Part shown: positions 34,360 through 45,460 of the stretch, piece by piece
How the letters are laid out: each line of letters begins with the position of its first letter
Numbering within the stretch: position 1 is the stretch's first letter
DNA from: Sorghum bicolor
Taxonomy: Eukaryota > Streptophyta > Magnoliopsida > Poales > Poaceae
Direction: 5' to 3'
Assembly (NCBI RefSeq): GCF_000003195.3
Contig: NC_012878.2
Location: 16,708,946-16,772,945, forward strand
Length of the DNA: 64,000 bases
Program-made: the position numbers and the translations under genes
Notes under the pieces: model-generated
Database searches by the model: none
What the model was told of the DNA's origin: nothing
Seen by the model: the letters and a program-made list of their open reading frames with translations, nothing else

Positions 34360-35640
34360 TGTTGACGGTACTTAAAGCTCACATTTAACCGTCAACTAAT
34401 CATAGAAAAGGATCCAAATGCAACCAACACCTAGACTTAGGGTTTTATCTGACAGAATTCCACGTGTTTTGGTGTTTGTCTATTTCTACAGGGGGTTATC
34501 AGAAAATACGGAAGAAAGGCCCACACGTCGGGTTTACATAGAGATATTAATGTGCCGCACAATTTTCTATCATCTAGAAGACTCCAGAAGCCACGGGACC
34601 GAAGTGGAGGCTGAGAGGACTTAGGGACAGGGCGCCCGCCCTCCTCTCCTGGGCGCCGGCCCTCACATAGAGTCCAATCAGGACTCTCTTTCAGGATATT
34701 GCTCCACCGACCTAAAGGATCAAGGATAACCGTTCAATCAATGTCGGTTTGATCCAACGGCCCAGATTCACTTGAAGGGACTATAAAACCAGACCCCCCT
34801 GGCCCCTGGAGATCATACCTCTTCTACAGAATCAAAGCTAGGGTTTCAATTCTTCATCCAAGTAGAGAGGATCCCTCTAGTTCTTCTAGTTCTACCTCTA
34901 GTTCATCTAGATCTAGTTCTAGTTCATCTAGTTCTAGTTCTAATTCCTCTAGTTCTAGTTCTAGTTAGTTCTAGTTGTAATCTAGAAAATAGGGAGACAG
35001 AAGAGGAGAGCGGAGGAGGAGCCGGATCTGTCGGATCTTCCTCAACATTGTACTTATGCCGCAACTAGTTCGTTCTTCATCGTTCTCTAGGTTCTTCAAT
35101 TCATAATTCCTGAGTTCTTTAATTACTTTTATTTACATTCAAGTTATTTATTGGATTCCTGCTTGCATCAAGTGCTCTAGTCTTTATAACGCTAGAGTAG
35201 TAATCAATAGATTAGACGTGGTGTTTAGTCTTGCAATTACCTGGAATTGCACCCAATCCTGCGGATTGTTGTGGTAGCCTTAGGGTAGTGACAGCCCTAA
35301 TGGTCGACGTATTCCACCTCGTTCGGATCGGTGTTTGTAGGACCGTAGTCAGACCTTCCTAGCCCCCTTCTCATCTCTTTCTGTGGTTAGTGCTCTGATG
35401 TCCCGATATAAATAATCTTTGAAGTAATTCTTGATTCTTAGTTCAACTAGAGAACTCTCAGGAAACTTCCTCTCTTCCCACCAAAAACAAATATATCGTT
35501 ATCCTTAGGCGATCTTGGATCTTAATTAGTACACTCACGTTCTCTGTGGAAAATCGATACTCTGGAATACTCCCGGGTGAAAGCTACATCGATATCCGTG
35601 CGCTTGCGGATTTTTCTGTTTGCGTTTAAAATACCCAACA
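34360..35640 (+). repeat. C 3' LTR
   Basis: The same length as the 5' LTR, with no gaps needed to align them. TATAAAA is at 34782-34788 and the minisatellite at 34876-34986. It is followed by the target duplication GTATC. Confidence 0.95.
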
Positions 35641-36782
35641 GTATCATGTTTATATTTTTACCACTAGGAGAAAGAGTGCATCTGACTAACCTAGTGTATT
35701 ACTACTAACCTTTAGGCTACAAAGAATGTTTCTCGATGTGAGCGATGTATAGAGAAGACTACAACCGTAGTCTCTTTCTAACCTTGGTAAGGATGATCTA
35801 CTGTTCTATTGGGGAAGCTTACAGAATCTAGACACCATAGAGGATGTTCAACCTGCACCTATAAACTCTATCCTTCCTGCTAACGAGATATGGTCTGCAA
35901 AGGTAACTCAGAAATGTCACATTCCTCGCTACTACCACGGTCCAGCTAGTCAGGGGATATCTATGAGTATCCTAGCCCAAACACCACGTCTACGCTAGAG
36001 ATGATTACTCTAAACTCTACGCGAAGAGATTAAAGTAAACTCATAAACCAAAGAACAATAAAACAAGAACTTACTAGAATTTAGATGTCGAAATACTGAA
36101 GAATCCTAGGACCAAGCTTCGGGTTAGGAGAACTTTATCCAGCGGGTAAAACCTCAGAGTAGACACCGACAGGCCAGGCTTCCTCCGATCTACACCTCCA
36201 CTCTATCTCTCTCAATCTAGTAGAAACTAGAAGATCTAATTCTACTCACATTGGATGCTAAGCCCTAAGTCTATTCAGAGGAGAGGTATTCCTTCGAGGG
36301 CTCCTCTCAACTCTATGATGAACTTCTTCTCCTCTAGGGGCCAGGGGGTCTGCTTATATAGTCCCCTCAGGTGAACGTGGGCCATTGGATCAAATCGACA
36401 TTGATTGAACGGTTATCCTAGATCCTTTAGGTCGGTGGAGCGTAATCCCGAAAGAGAGTCCTGATTGGACTCCAAAGGGGGGCGAGCGCCCTGGTCCCTA
36501 GGGCGGGCGCCCTGGGCCAGGCCCCGTTCTACCTCCGCTTCGTTCTCGTGGCTTCTGGAGTCTTCTAGATGATAGAAAATTGCGCGGTGCGTTATTATCT
36601 CTATGTAATCTCGTCATGTGGGCCTTTCTTCCTTATTTCCTGATAACCCCCTACAGAAACAGATAAACAACAAAACTCGTGGAATTCTGTTAGATCAAAC
36701 CCTAAATCTAGGTGTTGTTTGCATATTGGTCCTTTCTCTTGTTTATTTGATAATTAAAATTGATACTTAAGAACCGTCAACG

Positions 36783-38517
36783 GTGGGGGCATTGTGGCTG
36801 ATGGGAGAAACCGTAGACACTGGTCGGAGATCAAATGGCCGCCCACTTTTGCTCATTGCTGGTGCTGGATCATCGACCTGTCAAATGAAAGAGTTAGTTA
36901 CCAATGAAATTAAAAATGGAGAAAAGGGTAAGTGTTGAGAAAAGACTCACTGTGTCATCGGGATCTCTTGCTCGGAGTCAATCATGTGCCGATATATATG
37001 AGCCGATACTGCAAATAGTTGTCCTCTCCATTCTTGCCACCATGATTTATAAGACTCAGTAATAAAGGAGGCCGGTACCCAGGTGGACAGATCGATGTCT
37101 GTAGTATCAGCATCGGGAGGAAGTTGGGCTACCCTGATCCAGTCAAGACCACTAGTGATTGTTTCCCTTTGCTTGATCACATCGGCATAGCAAAGCTTAA
37201 TCGATAGTTGACCGAAGGCCAGTTGGCGAGCTAATGCCGATGGATTGTAAAACTCATAGGTAACATTAGTGTCTTCCTGCTGCTGAATGTGTTCACTAGG
37301 ATTGCTCGTGCGGTAATGATGGCCATCATCAAGTCATTATCTTTATTCAGCGCCTCATCTGCAGGATGAAAGAGGAGAGGGAATCTGGACTGTTCGTCGA
37401 TATAGGGCATCTAGGCCCGATGCTCCCGAGAAAGGCCATTGTAGAGGGTCCGAAAGAATCTGCTAATTTGATTTTTGTTAGCTTCGGTCCTAGGAAGAAC
37501 TATGATTGCTTCTCCAAAGTTGAGTGGCGAACGGATTGTCGATTCATCATCTGCCAGCTCATAATCTTCGGTGATGTCCTGTGGGAATTGTTGAGTGAAG
37601 AAGTTCCACTGCAGACGCTTGTGCATGTGGGCATTTAGCCACATGTTGGTGAACCACCATGGGCCTCCCAGATTACCGATGCGTTCACCTAGCAGGAGCT
37701 TCTCAACTACTTGGTGGAGGAGATAGTAAGTGGAGCTCAGGAGGTATCAGCCAAGAGGGAATGTGGAACCGTTGGCTAGTGACTCGACTGCTGCAAGATT
37801 GACGTAGGTTGGCCCTACCGATCGGCCGCATAAAATGAACTTGTCCAGCCAGATATTTAAGAATATGGCATGTTCTCTCTGGCTAACCAGTCCAGTTTTC
37901 TAACATTTCTAGATATATCCTGTCCAGCCGCCGATGTTACGAGCGTCTACTTTGTACTCGGACTTTCTGTTGAAAAGCCTCCCATCATCGGTAGTTGAAA
38001 TGTCCAAGCTCGTAAGCATGTACACATCGGCAAGGGTAGAAGCAGCTAGGCCGTGACCAAACATGGAAGCATTGTAGGTGTCTGACCAAAAAAAAGCAGC
38101 TCCTATCATCATCGATTCATTTTTCTCCATATCGGCAGTAGAGAGCCAGATGCACTGACATTAGATCCGCTAACCCTCAGGAAGCAATCTTTCAATCCCT
38201 TGGTGGTTTTGGGCTAGGACCGGAAAGTATCCTTCCACAGATCTAGGGCGAAGTTCTTGGTTCTAAATGGGATTCTGTTGGTTTATGTGTTTATCAGATC
38301 GGTTGGATCTGGGTTGCCCATCGGGCCCAAGCATTGGATGTGCGGCTGATCGGTTGGGATAATTATTTTATCACTCAGCTCCTAAGTTTAATTGGTCAAA
38401 CAAACAGAGGAAAAGAAAAGAAATTGCTAAGTATATGAAATTGCGAAAGTAACAGGAACTGCAGTAAAGTAGGGTGAATGCGGGATTGACCTCAGGAACA
38501 TTGAAGTTGATAGCCAT
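36783..38517 (-). pseudogene. PMD gene of element X, antisense to the element
   Basis: Exons (minus strand): 38517-38491, 38381-36951, and 36877 down to 36783, where B2 cuts it. Exon borders fall at the same codons as in element A. Recognisable strings are ADVYMLTSLDIS, GGPWWFTNMWL, SALARQLAFGQL and ASFITESYKSWW. At least four in-frame stops break exon 2 (for example just after GGWTGYI, near 37909). It keeps the base that is deleted in copy A. A TATA box stands about 150 bases before the ATG. Confidence 0.82.
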
Positions 38518-38667
38518 TTCTTCTAAGCAGGGTGAAGGCAAGGCCGAAAACTCGAAGATTCTACCGGAGAAGGTTTTTGATGGCTGAGGTCGCGTAGTTG
38601 TTCGTTAAGATTGCCGGTCCTGGGAGATGAAGATGGCAAGGTAGAAGATGAGCATATGAAGGGGATG

Positions 38668-38675
38668 TATTTATA
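38668..38675 (-). promoter_or_regulatory. TATA box of the antisense PMD gene, at the LTR edge
   Basis: TATAAATA on the minus strand, 5 bases from the LTR border at 38680 and about 150 bases before the PMD start codon at 38517. It lies in the internal region, so each new copy would carry it. Promoter function is inferred. Confidence 0.5.
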
Positions 38676-38679
38676 GGTT

Positions 38680-39402
38680 TGTGGATACCGTTTTTGGACA
38701 CGTATTAGGAAATTTAATGAAGCTTGGATCGGCAGATGGAAAAGTAATAATTGACCGATAAGGAAGTTGCTGATGACCTATGATACCGATGACAGAAGAA
38801 AGATGTAGTTAAGTCCAGGAACAGTGGTTGATCGGTACCGATGGTTGATGTTGACGATTGCCGATGCCAATGGAGAATGAGATGCCGATGATGGTGAAGG
38901 AAGACGTGGGAGTCGTCGGGGGGGGGGGGACAATGGTGGTGTGCCGATCATCCAGGATAGATAAATTGTTGTTTTCCATAATTGTTAGAGTTTATTTTAT
39001 GTACAAATTCTGTTTAAGTTAGAGTTAGAATCCTAGTCGTATCTGGTTGTAACTCTTTAGGATAGAGTATAAATGTAGGCCTAGTAGCGATGTAAGAAAT
39101 CATCCAATCAATACTATACACAACTTTTACATCTACTTTTGCATCTAGTTTTTCGATGACTTCGTCAACTCGCATATTTTCTTTTACTTACGAGTTCTTA
39201 AGAATTCATCGAGTTATACTCGATGGATTCTCGAGTTCCGCGTGAATACCTCTTGGTCGTGACATCCGGGCGCATCGCTGTTGTCGGGACCAAAGTATTC
39301 GTGTTACCACCTTTGTCGGTTGTAAGGTCAAATCGGCCGGCACGCCTTAACGTTGAATCTGGTATTAGCCCTTTGTGTTTGCAGATCCCTTTGGCACCAA
39401 CA
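38680..39402 (+). repeat. Tat LTR shared by X (3') and A2 (5')
   Basis: It runs TGTGGATACCG... to ...GCACCAACA, 723 bp, the same family as 26237-26952. TATAAAT is at about 39068. It is followed by TTTTGGCACGCCCAGTGGGA (39407-39426), the candidate primer site. It contains a run of ten G near 38919. Confidence 0.85.
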
Positions 39403-39448
39403 CATCTTTTGGCACGCCCAGTGGGACAGATCTATCATCAAGATCAAT

Positions 39449-42400
39449 ATGTCTACTACTGAGTTCGACACAGACAACATCATCGCTCTAACGGAAGTTG
39501 ATCTCAGGGATGAGCAGAAGCAAGCTATGGCGAGATGATATGACCATGCCAGCAAGCAAGATGTCACAAGCTCCAAGTCAAACTACAACCACTCAAGTTT
39601 TACCTACACCGACACCAGCCCAAATCATCGATGGACCGGTTACACGTAGTCGTGCAAAGAAGCTACAACAAGAGGTCCACGCGCTACTTTGTGAGATTCA
39701 TTTTGACATTAATCAGAATTATATACTACCTAAGTGTTCTACCTTGATTGTACTTAGGTATATAGAAGAACTGAAGGATGAATTGGACCGTGAAGAACGA
39801 ACCAGTGCAAGTTCCAGAAGACACTACAAAATGGACCAGTGAAAGTTAAGAACGGACCAGTGCAAAGAAATCTTTATATTTTTTAATCACAAAAGCTATG
39901 AAGGCCCATGAGGACTTGTTGGAAAGCTTGTCGAGTCTGGTTTCCAATGAATCTAGTGGCGACCAGTTTGGATACTCCATATTGCCTGTAGACTAGAATA
40001 AGTACAGACTGCTCAGAAGGTCAACAGTCTATCGTGACAGAATGTTGCTACAAATTGCCGTGCAAAACTGTACCAATCTACAATGTTTCGTGGTGCATGG
40101 CATACATTTCTAGAAAGCCCTTGAAGTCTAGTTTCGGACCCAATAAACGGTTCATCATTTGGACTTCCCAATAAAAAGTTATGGTCTGTTTATTGGAAAC
40201 TGATCTAGAGGCCAACAGTCACGCAAAGCCAGCTCGGGAATCCATTTCGAGGGGTCCTTTCACATTGCCTTCCCTCATAAACTATCAGCAACCTTTGATC
40301 ATTTGATAAACTACATGATATTGTAGCCGCGCTGCTAAGTGCCTTACTCAACCTTTGTTCTTCCTTGTTCTTCTTGGACTTGTGAAGTGAATCCTCTGGG
40401 TTCCCTTACTTCGTGCTCTACGGCTTCCGTTCGGCTACGCCGTATTGTGTGGATTAGTTCCGGATCGTGGTTCTGTGGTCGTTCAAAGATTGAGTCGATG
40501 TCTTCGTGGTTTCGGTGCCTCTCTCCCCGTCACTTGGTCGCATCCAACCTTTGTCAGGTATAAAGCTAGTTACCCGCTGTTCGCAGCAAGTTATCCTAGT
40601 TCTTTTGATCTACTGTCGTGAAGATCGGGCCACCCTCGTGCCGATTCATATCGGTACCCTATCACGAGAGCTATGGAGGAGTACAAACAGCTTTGCTTGA
40701 AATCCTTTAGTGTTAACAGGAGCGGTGAAGTGATCCAGAAGCAAGAACTGCAGATGCCTCGGCAGATCAGTTTTGAAGCCAATCCTGGTAAATTGCAAGA
40801 TATGGTTGACAATGCTATTAATCGTGCTTTGATCAATCAATCGAGTGTGCTGTCCAATACTGTTTTCAACGCTGTGGCTAGAACTTTCAAAAAAGGACAG
40901 GCAGCACCATTATACATGGGCCCGCCCTATCATCAGCCAGGGTTGTCATCGGTCACGGCTCCATCGGCTCCTCCGGCCATCGCGGGTACGGAAGTTACTT
41001 CTCCTCCAAGCACATTAGGGATGACTAATGGGCAATCTACACCGATGAGGACTAATCCAGCAACATCAGAGGGACGGGTTCAACTCAACACTGATCTATC
41101 AGTATTGGCAATGTCAGGATCTGCATTCCAGAATTGCCAAGTTCCTCCAAATTGGTGGGGATATGGTATGCCCCCAGAATTTTTTGCAAATAGTTCTGGA
41201 ACATCTCAGGTGGCTGACTTGGCAGGAAAAGCTCCTATGACATCGGCACCTCTAGTTTCGCCGATGACAGAAAACCCTCAGTACTCAACTACTACTACTG
41301 CAAGGCCTATTACAGGGAATTTCACATGCCAACATTCCAGATGCCTAATGCATCGGCGGATCCATTGCCAACGCACCAGAGGTTTATGACTCAAACAGGG
41401 TATGTCAACCCAATGATGACACCCAATTATCAGACATCGGCAAGGCTGCACTGATGAATGCTAACCATGGATGGACTGGACAGTTTGTCTTTCCACAAAT
41501 GACACAACAGAATCAACAGGTTGCAGGATTCCAGCATGGACAGATGCAGGTTGGTTTTCAGAATCAAGGACTGGCCAATCAGCCGATGAACCTTGCTCAA
41601 CAGATTGGTGGCCATCAAGCTATGGCCAACGCTATGTTCCCTGGAGATCGTGCACCTTAGAGGCATGTGGAAGCTTATCAGTAGGTGTCGGAACCTCAGT
41701 CCCCACATCGGCAGGATGCCGATGCCTATTGGGCCGATAAGATAGCTGAAGTAATGAGGGATCAGTTCGGAATAAAGCCGAAGGTCAATACTTATTATTA
41801 TCACACACCGTATCTTCCTGCATATGATTTGATTCCACTTCCAAATCGGTACAAGGTGCCAGATTTTACTAAATTTTTTGGACAAGATGATACATCAACC
41901 ATGGAACATGTCAATCAGTTCATCATCCAGTGTGGAGAAGCTGCTAACAGAGATGAGTTAAGAGTTCGTTTATTTTCATCATCTTTGTCAGGATCGGCAT
42001 AAACTTGGTTTATTTCATTACCTCCAAATTCAGTTATTACCTGGGCCGATCTAGAAAAGCAGTTCCACAAATACTTCTTTTCTGGAGTCAATGAGAAGAA
42101 GATTACCGATTTAGTAAGGCTGAGGCAACGCAATGATGAATCGGTTGAAAGCTTTGTGTAGAGGTTGTGGGACGTTAAGAACAAATGCTATAGTCTGGTT
42201 CTGGATGATCGGTAGCTAGCCGATTTGGCTTTCCGGGGATTATTGTCGCACATCAAGGACAAATATGCCTCTCAAGATTTTGAAAGTCTGAGTCACTTGG
42301 TGCAGAGGATTTCTAACCAAGATATCAAGACTTTTGAACCTAGGAAAGCATGGAATAAGAAAATATCATTTGTTGATGAGGCAATGAGTTCTGATTCAGA

Positions 42401-43735
42401 TGAAGAACCAGTCATCGGCTTGGCAGAGTGGGTGAAAAACAAAAAGCCGATGTCTTGTCCTTTTGGCCAAAAAGAACCAGAGAAATTTGCATTTGATATT
42501 ACTAAAGCCGATAGGATATTTGATTTCTTGCCCCAAGAAGGACAGATTAAATTGTCGCCCAATCATGTAATTCCATCGGCAGAGGAGTTGAAGAAGATCA
42601 AGTATTGCAAGTGGCATAATGTAAACATCGCACATCACAAATGAGTGCAAGGTGTTCAGGCAACAATTGCAATCGGCTATAGAATCTAGGAGGATTAAGT
42701 TTGATAACTCCAAAGCTCAGAAGCCGATGAAGATTGATCAACATCCTTTCCCTACAAACATGCTGGATGCCAAGGGAAAAACTGAAGTCTTAACATCGGA
42801 AGCAGCTGAGAAGAGCGCATCCGTAGATCCCCAGCATTAGATCACTGCCGATGATGCCAAGGGCAAAGGCTTGATCCAGGACGGCAGTAGCTCTAGGACA
42901 CCTCCTCGATCTGGTATTGTTATCACCCATAGATGGCATCGGGAAACATGGCAGCAACGAGAAGATCGGTATCGCCGTCAGCAAGAGCATCGACGTTGAG
43001 AGGAGGAAAGACGCCGACAAGAATGGAAACAGCACAAAGATCACTGGAATTGCCCCTTCTTTATTCACTGTTGGGAACAAAATATTAAGTTACCAACTAT
43101 CAGAGACTGCCCTGAATGCAATGGCTATAATCAGTATGATCAGCTGGATCGACGATTCCAGAACAATGATCGACACTTTAATGAGCCGATCAGAGGAAGG
43201 ATGTCAGTTCATGATCGGCTGGGGGGCAGACTTAGTGTGCATGACAGACTTGGTGAACGTGTTGGTTATTTTCCAAGAAGAGCTTGAAGAAATGGCGAAT
43301 GCACGGGTGCCCGATGAATTTATTTTCTGCAGGGATGTTAATATTCATCGGGTGGAATCAAGGGAGGTACGTTGTCAACTAGTACGGAAGACACAGCTTC
43401 CCAAGTGGTGTCCAGAAGGATTAACCAGGACACAGAAAAGGAGGATGCAGCGAGAGAATCAGGAAGAGTTAAGTAGGGAAGAAAATTCTTCTAAGTCTAA
43501 AAATCGGCAGCAATCAGATCCCAGGGGAAAAGGGACATCGGCAGATGTTAACATGGTGTTTATGTTGCCGACGGAGCTTCTTGCACCTTTCAGTGATGAT
43601 GAGGAGATAGATTTCCTTGATCAGATAGCTCAGTTGGCACTTGACCCAATGACAGCTATTTTTGAGAAGCCTTCTGATGATGAAAGACAACATCTTAAGG
43701 CTTTGTTTGTCAAATACAGAGTTGATGGGTAGTTG
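39449..43735 (+). pseudogene. A2 gag polyprotein
   Basis: It starts MSTTEFDTDNIIALT at 39449 and is interrupted by a solo LTR after codon 29. It resumes at 40670 (AMEEYKQLCLKSF). Further open pieces are 40673-41389, 41454-41660, 41685-42002 (gag core start, RVRLFSSSLSGSA), 42225-42644 and 42652-42840. From 42900 on the Arg-rich tail is mostly in a shifted frame. Stops at 42000, 42160, 42213 and 42838 stand at sites that are sense codons in A or vice versa. It is parallel to the gag of element A at 26182-23465. Confidence 0.82.
39536..40664 (+). repeat. Solo LTR of another Ty3 family in A2 gag
   Basis: 1129 bp with ends TGATA...TATCA and a perfect CGAGA duplication (39531-39535, 40665-40669). 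Removing it restores the gag frame. It contains a coding stretch with GPVTRSRAKKLQQEVHALL, which I recognise as typical of the tail of pol polyproteins in grass Ty3 elements, so in the parent the ORF probably ran into the 3' LTR. Confidence 0.88.
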
Positions 43736-44218
43736 ATTTCTAAGATACTCATTGATGGAGGGGCTACAACTAACATTATGCCATATGCAATATATTGGAA
43801 ACTTGGCAAAGGAGATCAAGATTTGACCAAGACTGATATGATGTTGAAATATTTTGAAGGAAATGTATCTCTAGTTAAGGGAGCTATATGTGTTGAATTG
43901 ACCATCGGCTGTAAGACTTTGCCGACAGCTTTCTTTGTCATTAGTGGAAAAGGCGCATATAATGTATTGCTGGGGCGACATTGGATTCATGCCAATTGTT
44001 GTATTCCTTCTACAATGCGCCAGTGCCTTGTTCAGTGGGTAGGCGACAAAATTGAGATTGTCCCAGGAGATTCTTCATATGTCATTGCATCGGCAGAGTC
44101 AGATACTTACGAGAGGACTAGATGCATTTCAGGGGAAGTTTGGGAGAAAGATTTTCTCAAAGTTGCTGATTGTGAAATTCCACCGATCCAAGCAGTCGGT
44201 TCTGATGAAGAGTTTTAA
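43545..44218 (+). pseudogene. A2 aspartic protease
   Basis: It has ILIDGGATTNIMPYAIYWKL with the Asp-Gly-Gly active site, then LLGRHWIHANCCIPS. A TAG at 43730-43732 stands just before the active site, where A has Gln. The 161-residue piece 43733-44218 is otherwise open. Confidence 0.83.
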
Positions 44219-45460
44219 TGGATAGGTTCACCGATGATGGAAAGTTAGGATAGGGGTTTACGTCGGCTGATGATCTAGTAGAAGTAGATATAGGTAATGG
44301 TGATAGACCAAGACCTACTTTTATTAGTGCTAAGTTAGATTCTGAATGTAAGCAACAATTGACCGATTTGTTAAAGGAATATAAAGATTGCTTTGCTTGG
44401 GATTATACTGAGATGCCTGGTTTAGACCGATCAATTGTTGAACATCGGTTGCCTATTAAGTCTAGATTTTGGCCGCATCAGCAACCAGCACGCCGATGCA
44501 ACCCTAATATTCTTCATGATATTAAGGCCGAAATATTAAACTTATTGAAGCTAAGTTTATTCGGCAGTGTCAGTATGCCGAATGGATTTCTAATGTTGTC
44601 CTTGTTTATAAAAAGGATGGGAAGCTTTGTGTTTGCATTGACTTTAGGAATCTTAATAAAGCTACGCCGATGGATTGTTATCCGATGCCAGTTGCCGATC
44701 TGTTGGTTGATGCTGTGGCTGGACATCAAATTATTAGTTTTATGGATGGCAATGCAGGGTATAATCTAATATTCATGGCTGAGGAGGATATTCCCAAGAC
44801 TGCATTGAGATGTCCTGGTCATGTTGGATTGTTTGAATGGATGGTCATGACTTTTGGCTTGAGCAATGCTGGTGCTACTTATCAGAGGGCCATGAATTTT
44901 ATTTTCCATGAGTTCATCGGCAAGTTGGTAGAAATCTATATTGATGATGTGGTGGTTAAGTTTGGGGATTTCATAAAGTATCTAGCCGATCTGCGAAAAG
45001 TATTGGAATGGACAAGGAAGCATGGTTTAATGATGAACCCTAATAAATGTGCATTTGGTGTATCGGCAGGATAGTTTCTTGGTTTTATGGTGCATCAAAG
45101 AGGAATTGAAATTAGTAGGAGATCTATTGATGCCATCAACAAAATAGTTGCTCCCACCAATAAAACTAAACTTCAATCATTAATCGGCAAGATTAATTTT
45201 ATCAGACGATTTATATCTAATTTGTCGGGTAAGATTCATATTTTCAGCCCTTTGCTTAAGTTAAAAGCCGATCAGGAATTTGTGTGGGGAAAGGAGCAAC
45301 AATTAGCCTTGGATGAAACCAAGAATTATTTGACAGATCCTCTAGTTTTGGTTCCACCTCAACAAAGAAAGCACTTTAGATTATATTTGTCTACCGATGA
45401 TATAGTCATCGGTTCAGCTCTCATTCAAGAATTTGAAGGAAAGAGCGTGTGATTTATTAT
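44219..45460 (+). pseudogene. A2 reverse transcriptase
   Basis: Three open pieces (44359-44769, 44670-45074, 45087-45452) in different frames. Motifs: SFMDGNAGYN, FGLSNAGATYQRAMN and YIDD near 44936-44947, then a TAG at about 45072 where Gln is expected (FGVSAGQF in A). The FRNLNKAT block is in another frame, so at least two indels lie between 44540 and 44680. Confidence 0.88.

Larger units (their letters stand above)
28550..35640 (+). mobile_element. Element C: complete non-autonomous Athila-like retrotransposon
   Basis: LTRs 28550-29830 and 34360-35640 are both 1281 bp and flanked by a perfect GTATC duplication. By hand alignment without gaps I count about 46 differences (about 3.6 percent). 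At the commonly used grass rate of 1.3e-8 per site per year that is roughly 1.4 million years. The internal 4.5 kb holds a primer site, a gag remnant, a chimeric protease ORF, the triple-hairpin module and a polypurine tract, but no RT, RNase H or integrase. It therefore depended on a helper. Confidence 0.95.
26953..36782 (-). mobile_element. Element B2: 5' part of a second Athila-like copy
   Basis: From right to left: 5' LTR (36782-28462, split by C), tRNA-Asp primer site, truncated gag, protease-like region, RT N-terminal half. The sequence ends at 26953, where element A was inserted; the rest of B2 must lie left of the window. The right end abuts exon 3 of the PMD gene of X at 36783, so B2 inserted into that gene. 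The last LTR base is G rather than A. Confidence 0.85.
28462..36782 (-). repeat. B2 5' LTR, split by element C
   Basis: The left piece is 28462-28549 and the right piece 35646-36782; joined they give about 1225 bp, the length of solo LTR 45643-46866. GTATC is present on both sides of C (28545-28549 and 35641-35645). The U3 contains TATATAG at about 36356, GC boxes at 36480-36520, and the palindromic GAGTCCTGATTGGACTC near 36447. Confidence 0.9.
36783..39402 (+). mobile_element. Element X: 3' end of another Tat copy (PMD gene and LTR)
   Basis: It contains the N-terminal two thirds of a PMD gene on the minus strand and then an LTR (38680-39402). This is the layout of the 3' end of a plus-strand Tat element. 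Its pol would lie beyond B2, left of the window. The LTR runs directly into a primer site and the gag of A2, so X and A2 share one LTR. Confidence 0.7.

Noticed and set aside
42917..43732. 271-residue ORF as a separate gene
   Set aside because: Its first half is a shifted frame of the Arg-rich gag tail and its second half is the start of protease; it is a chance join of frames.
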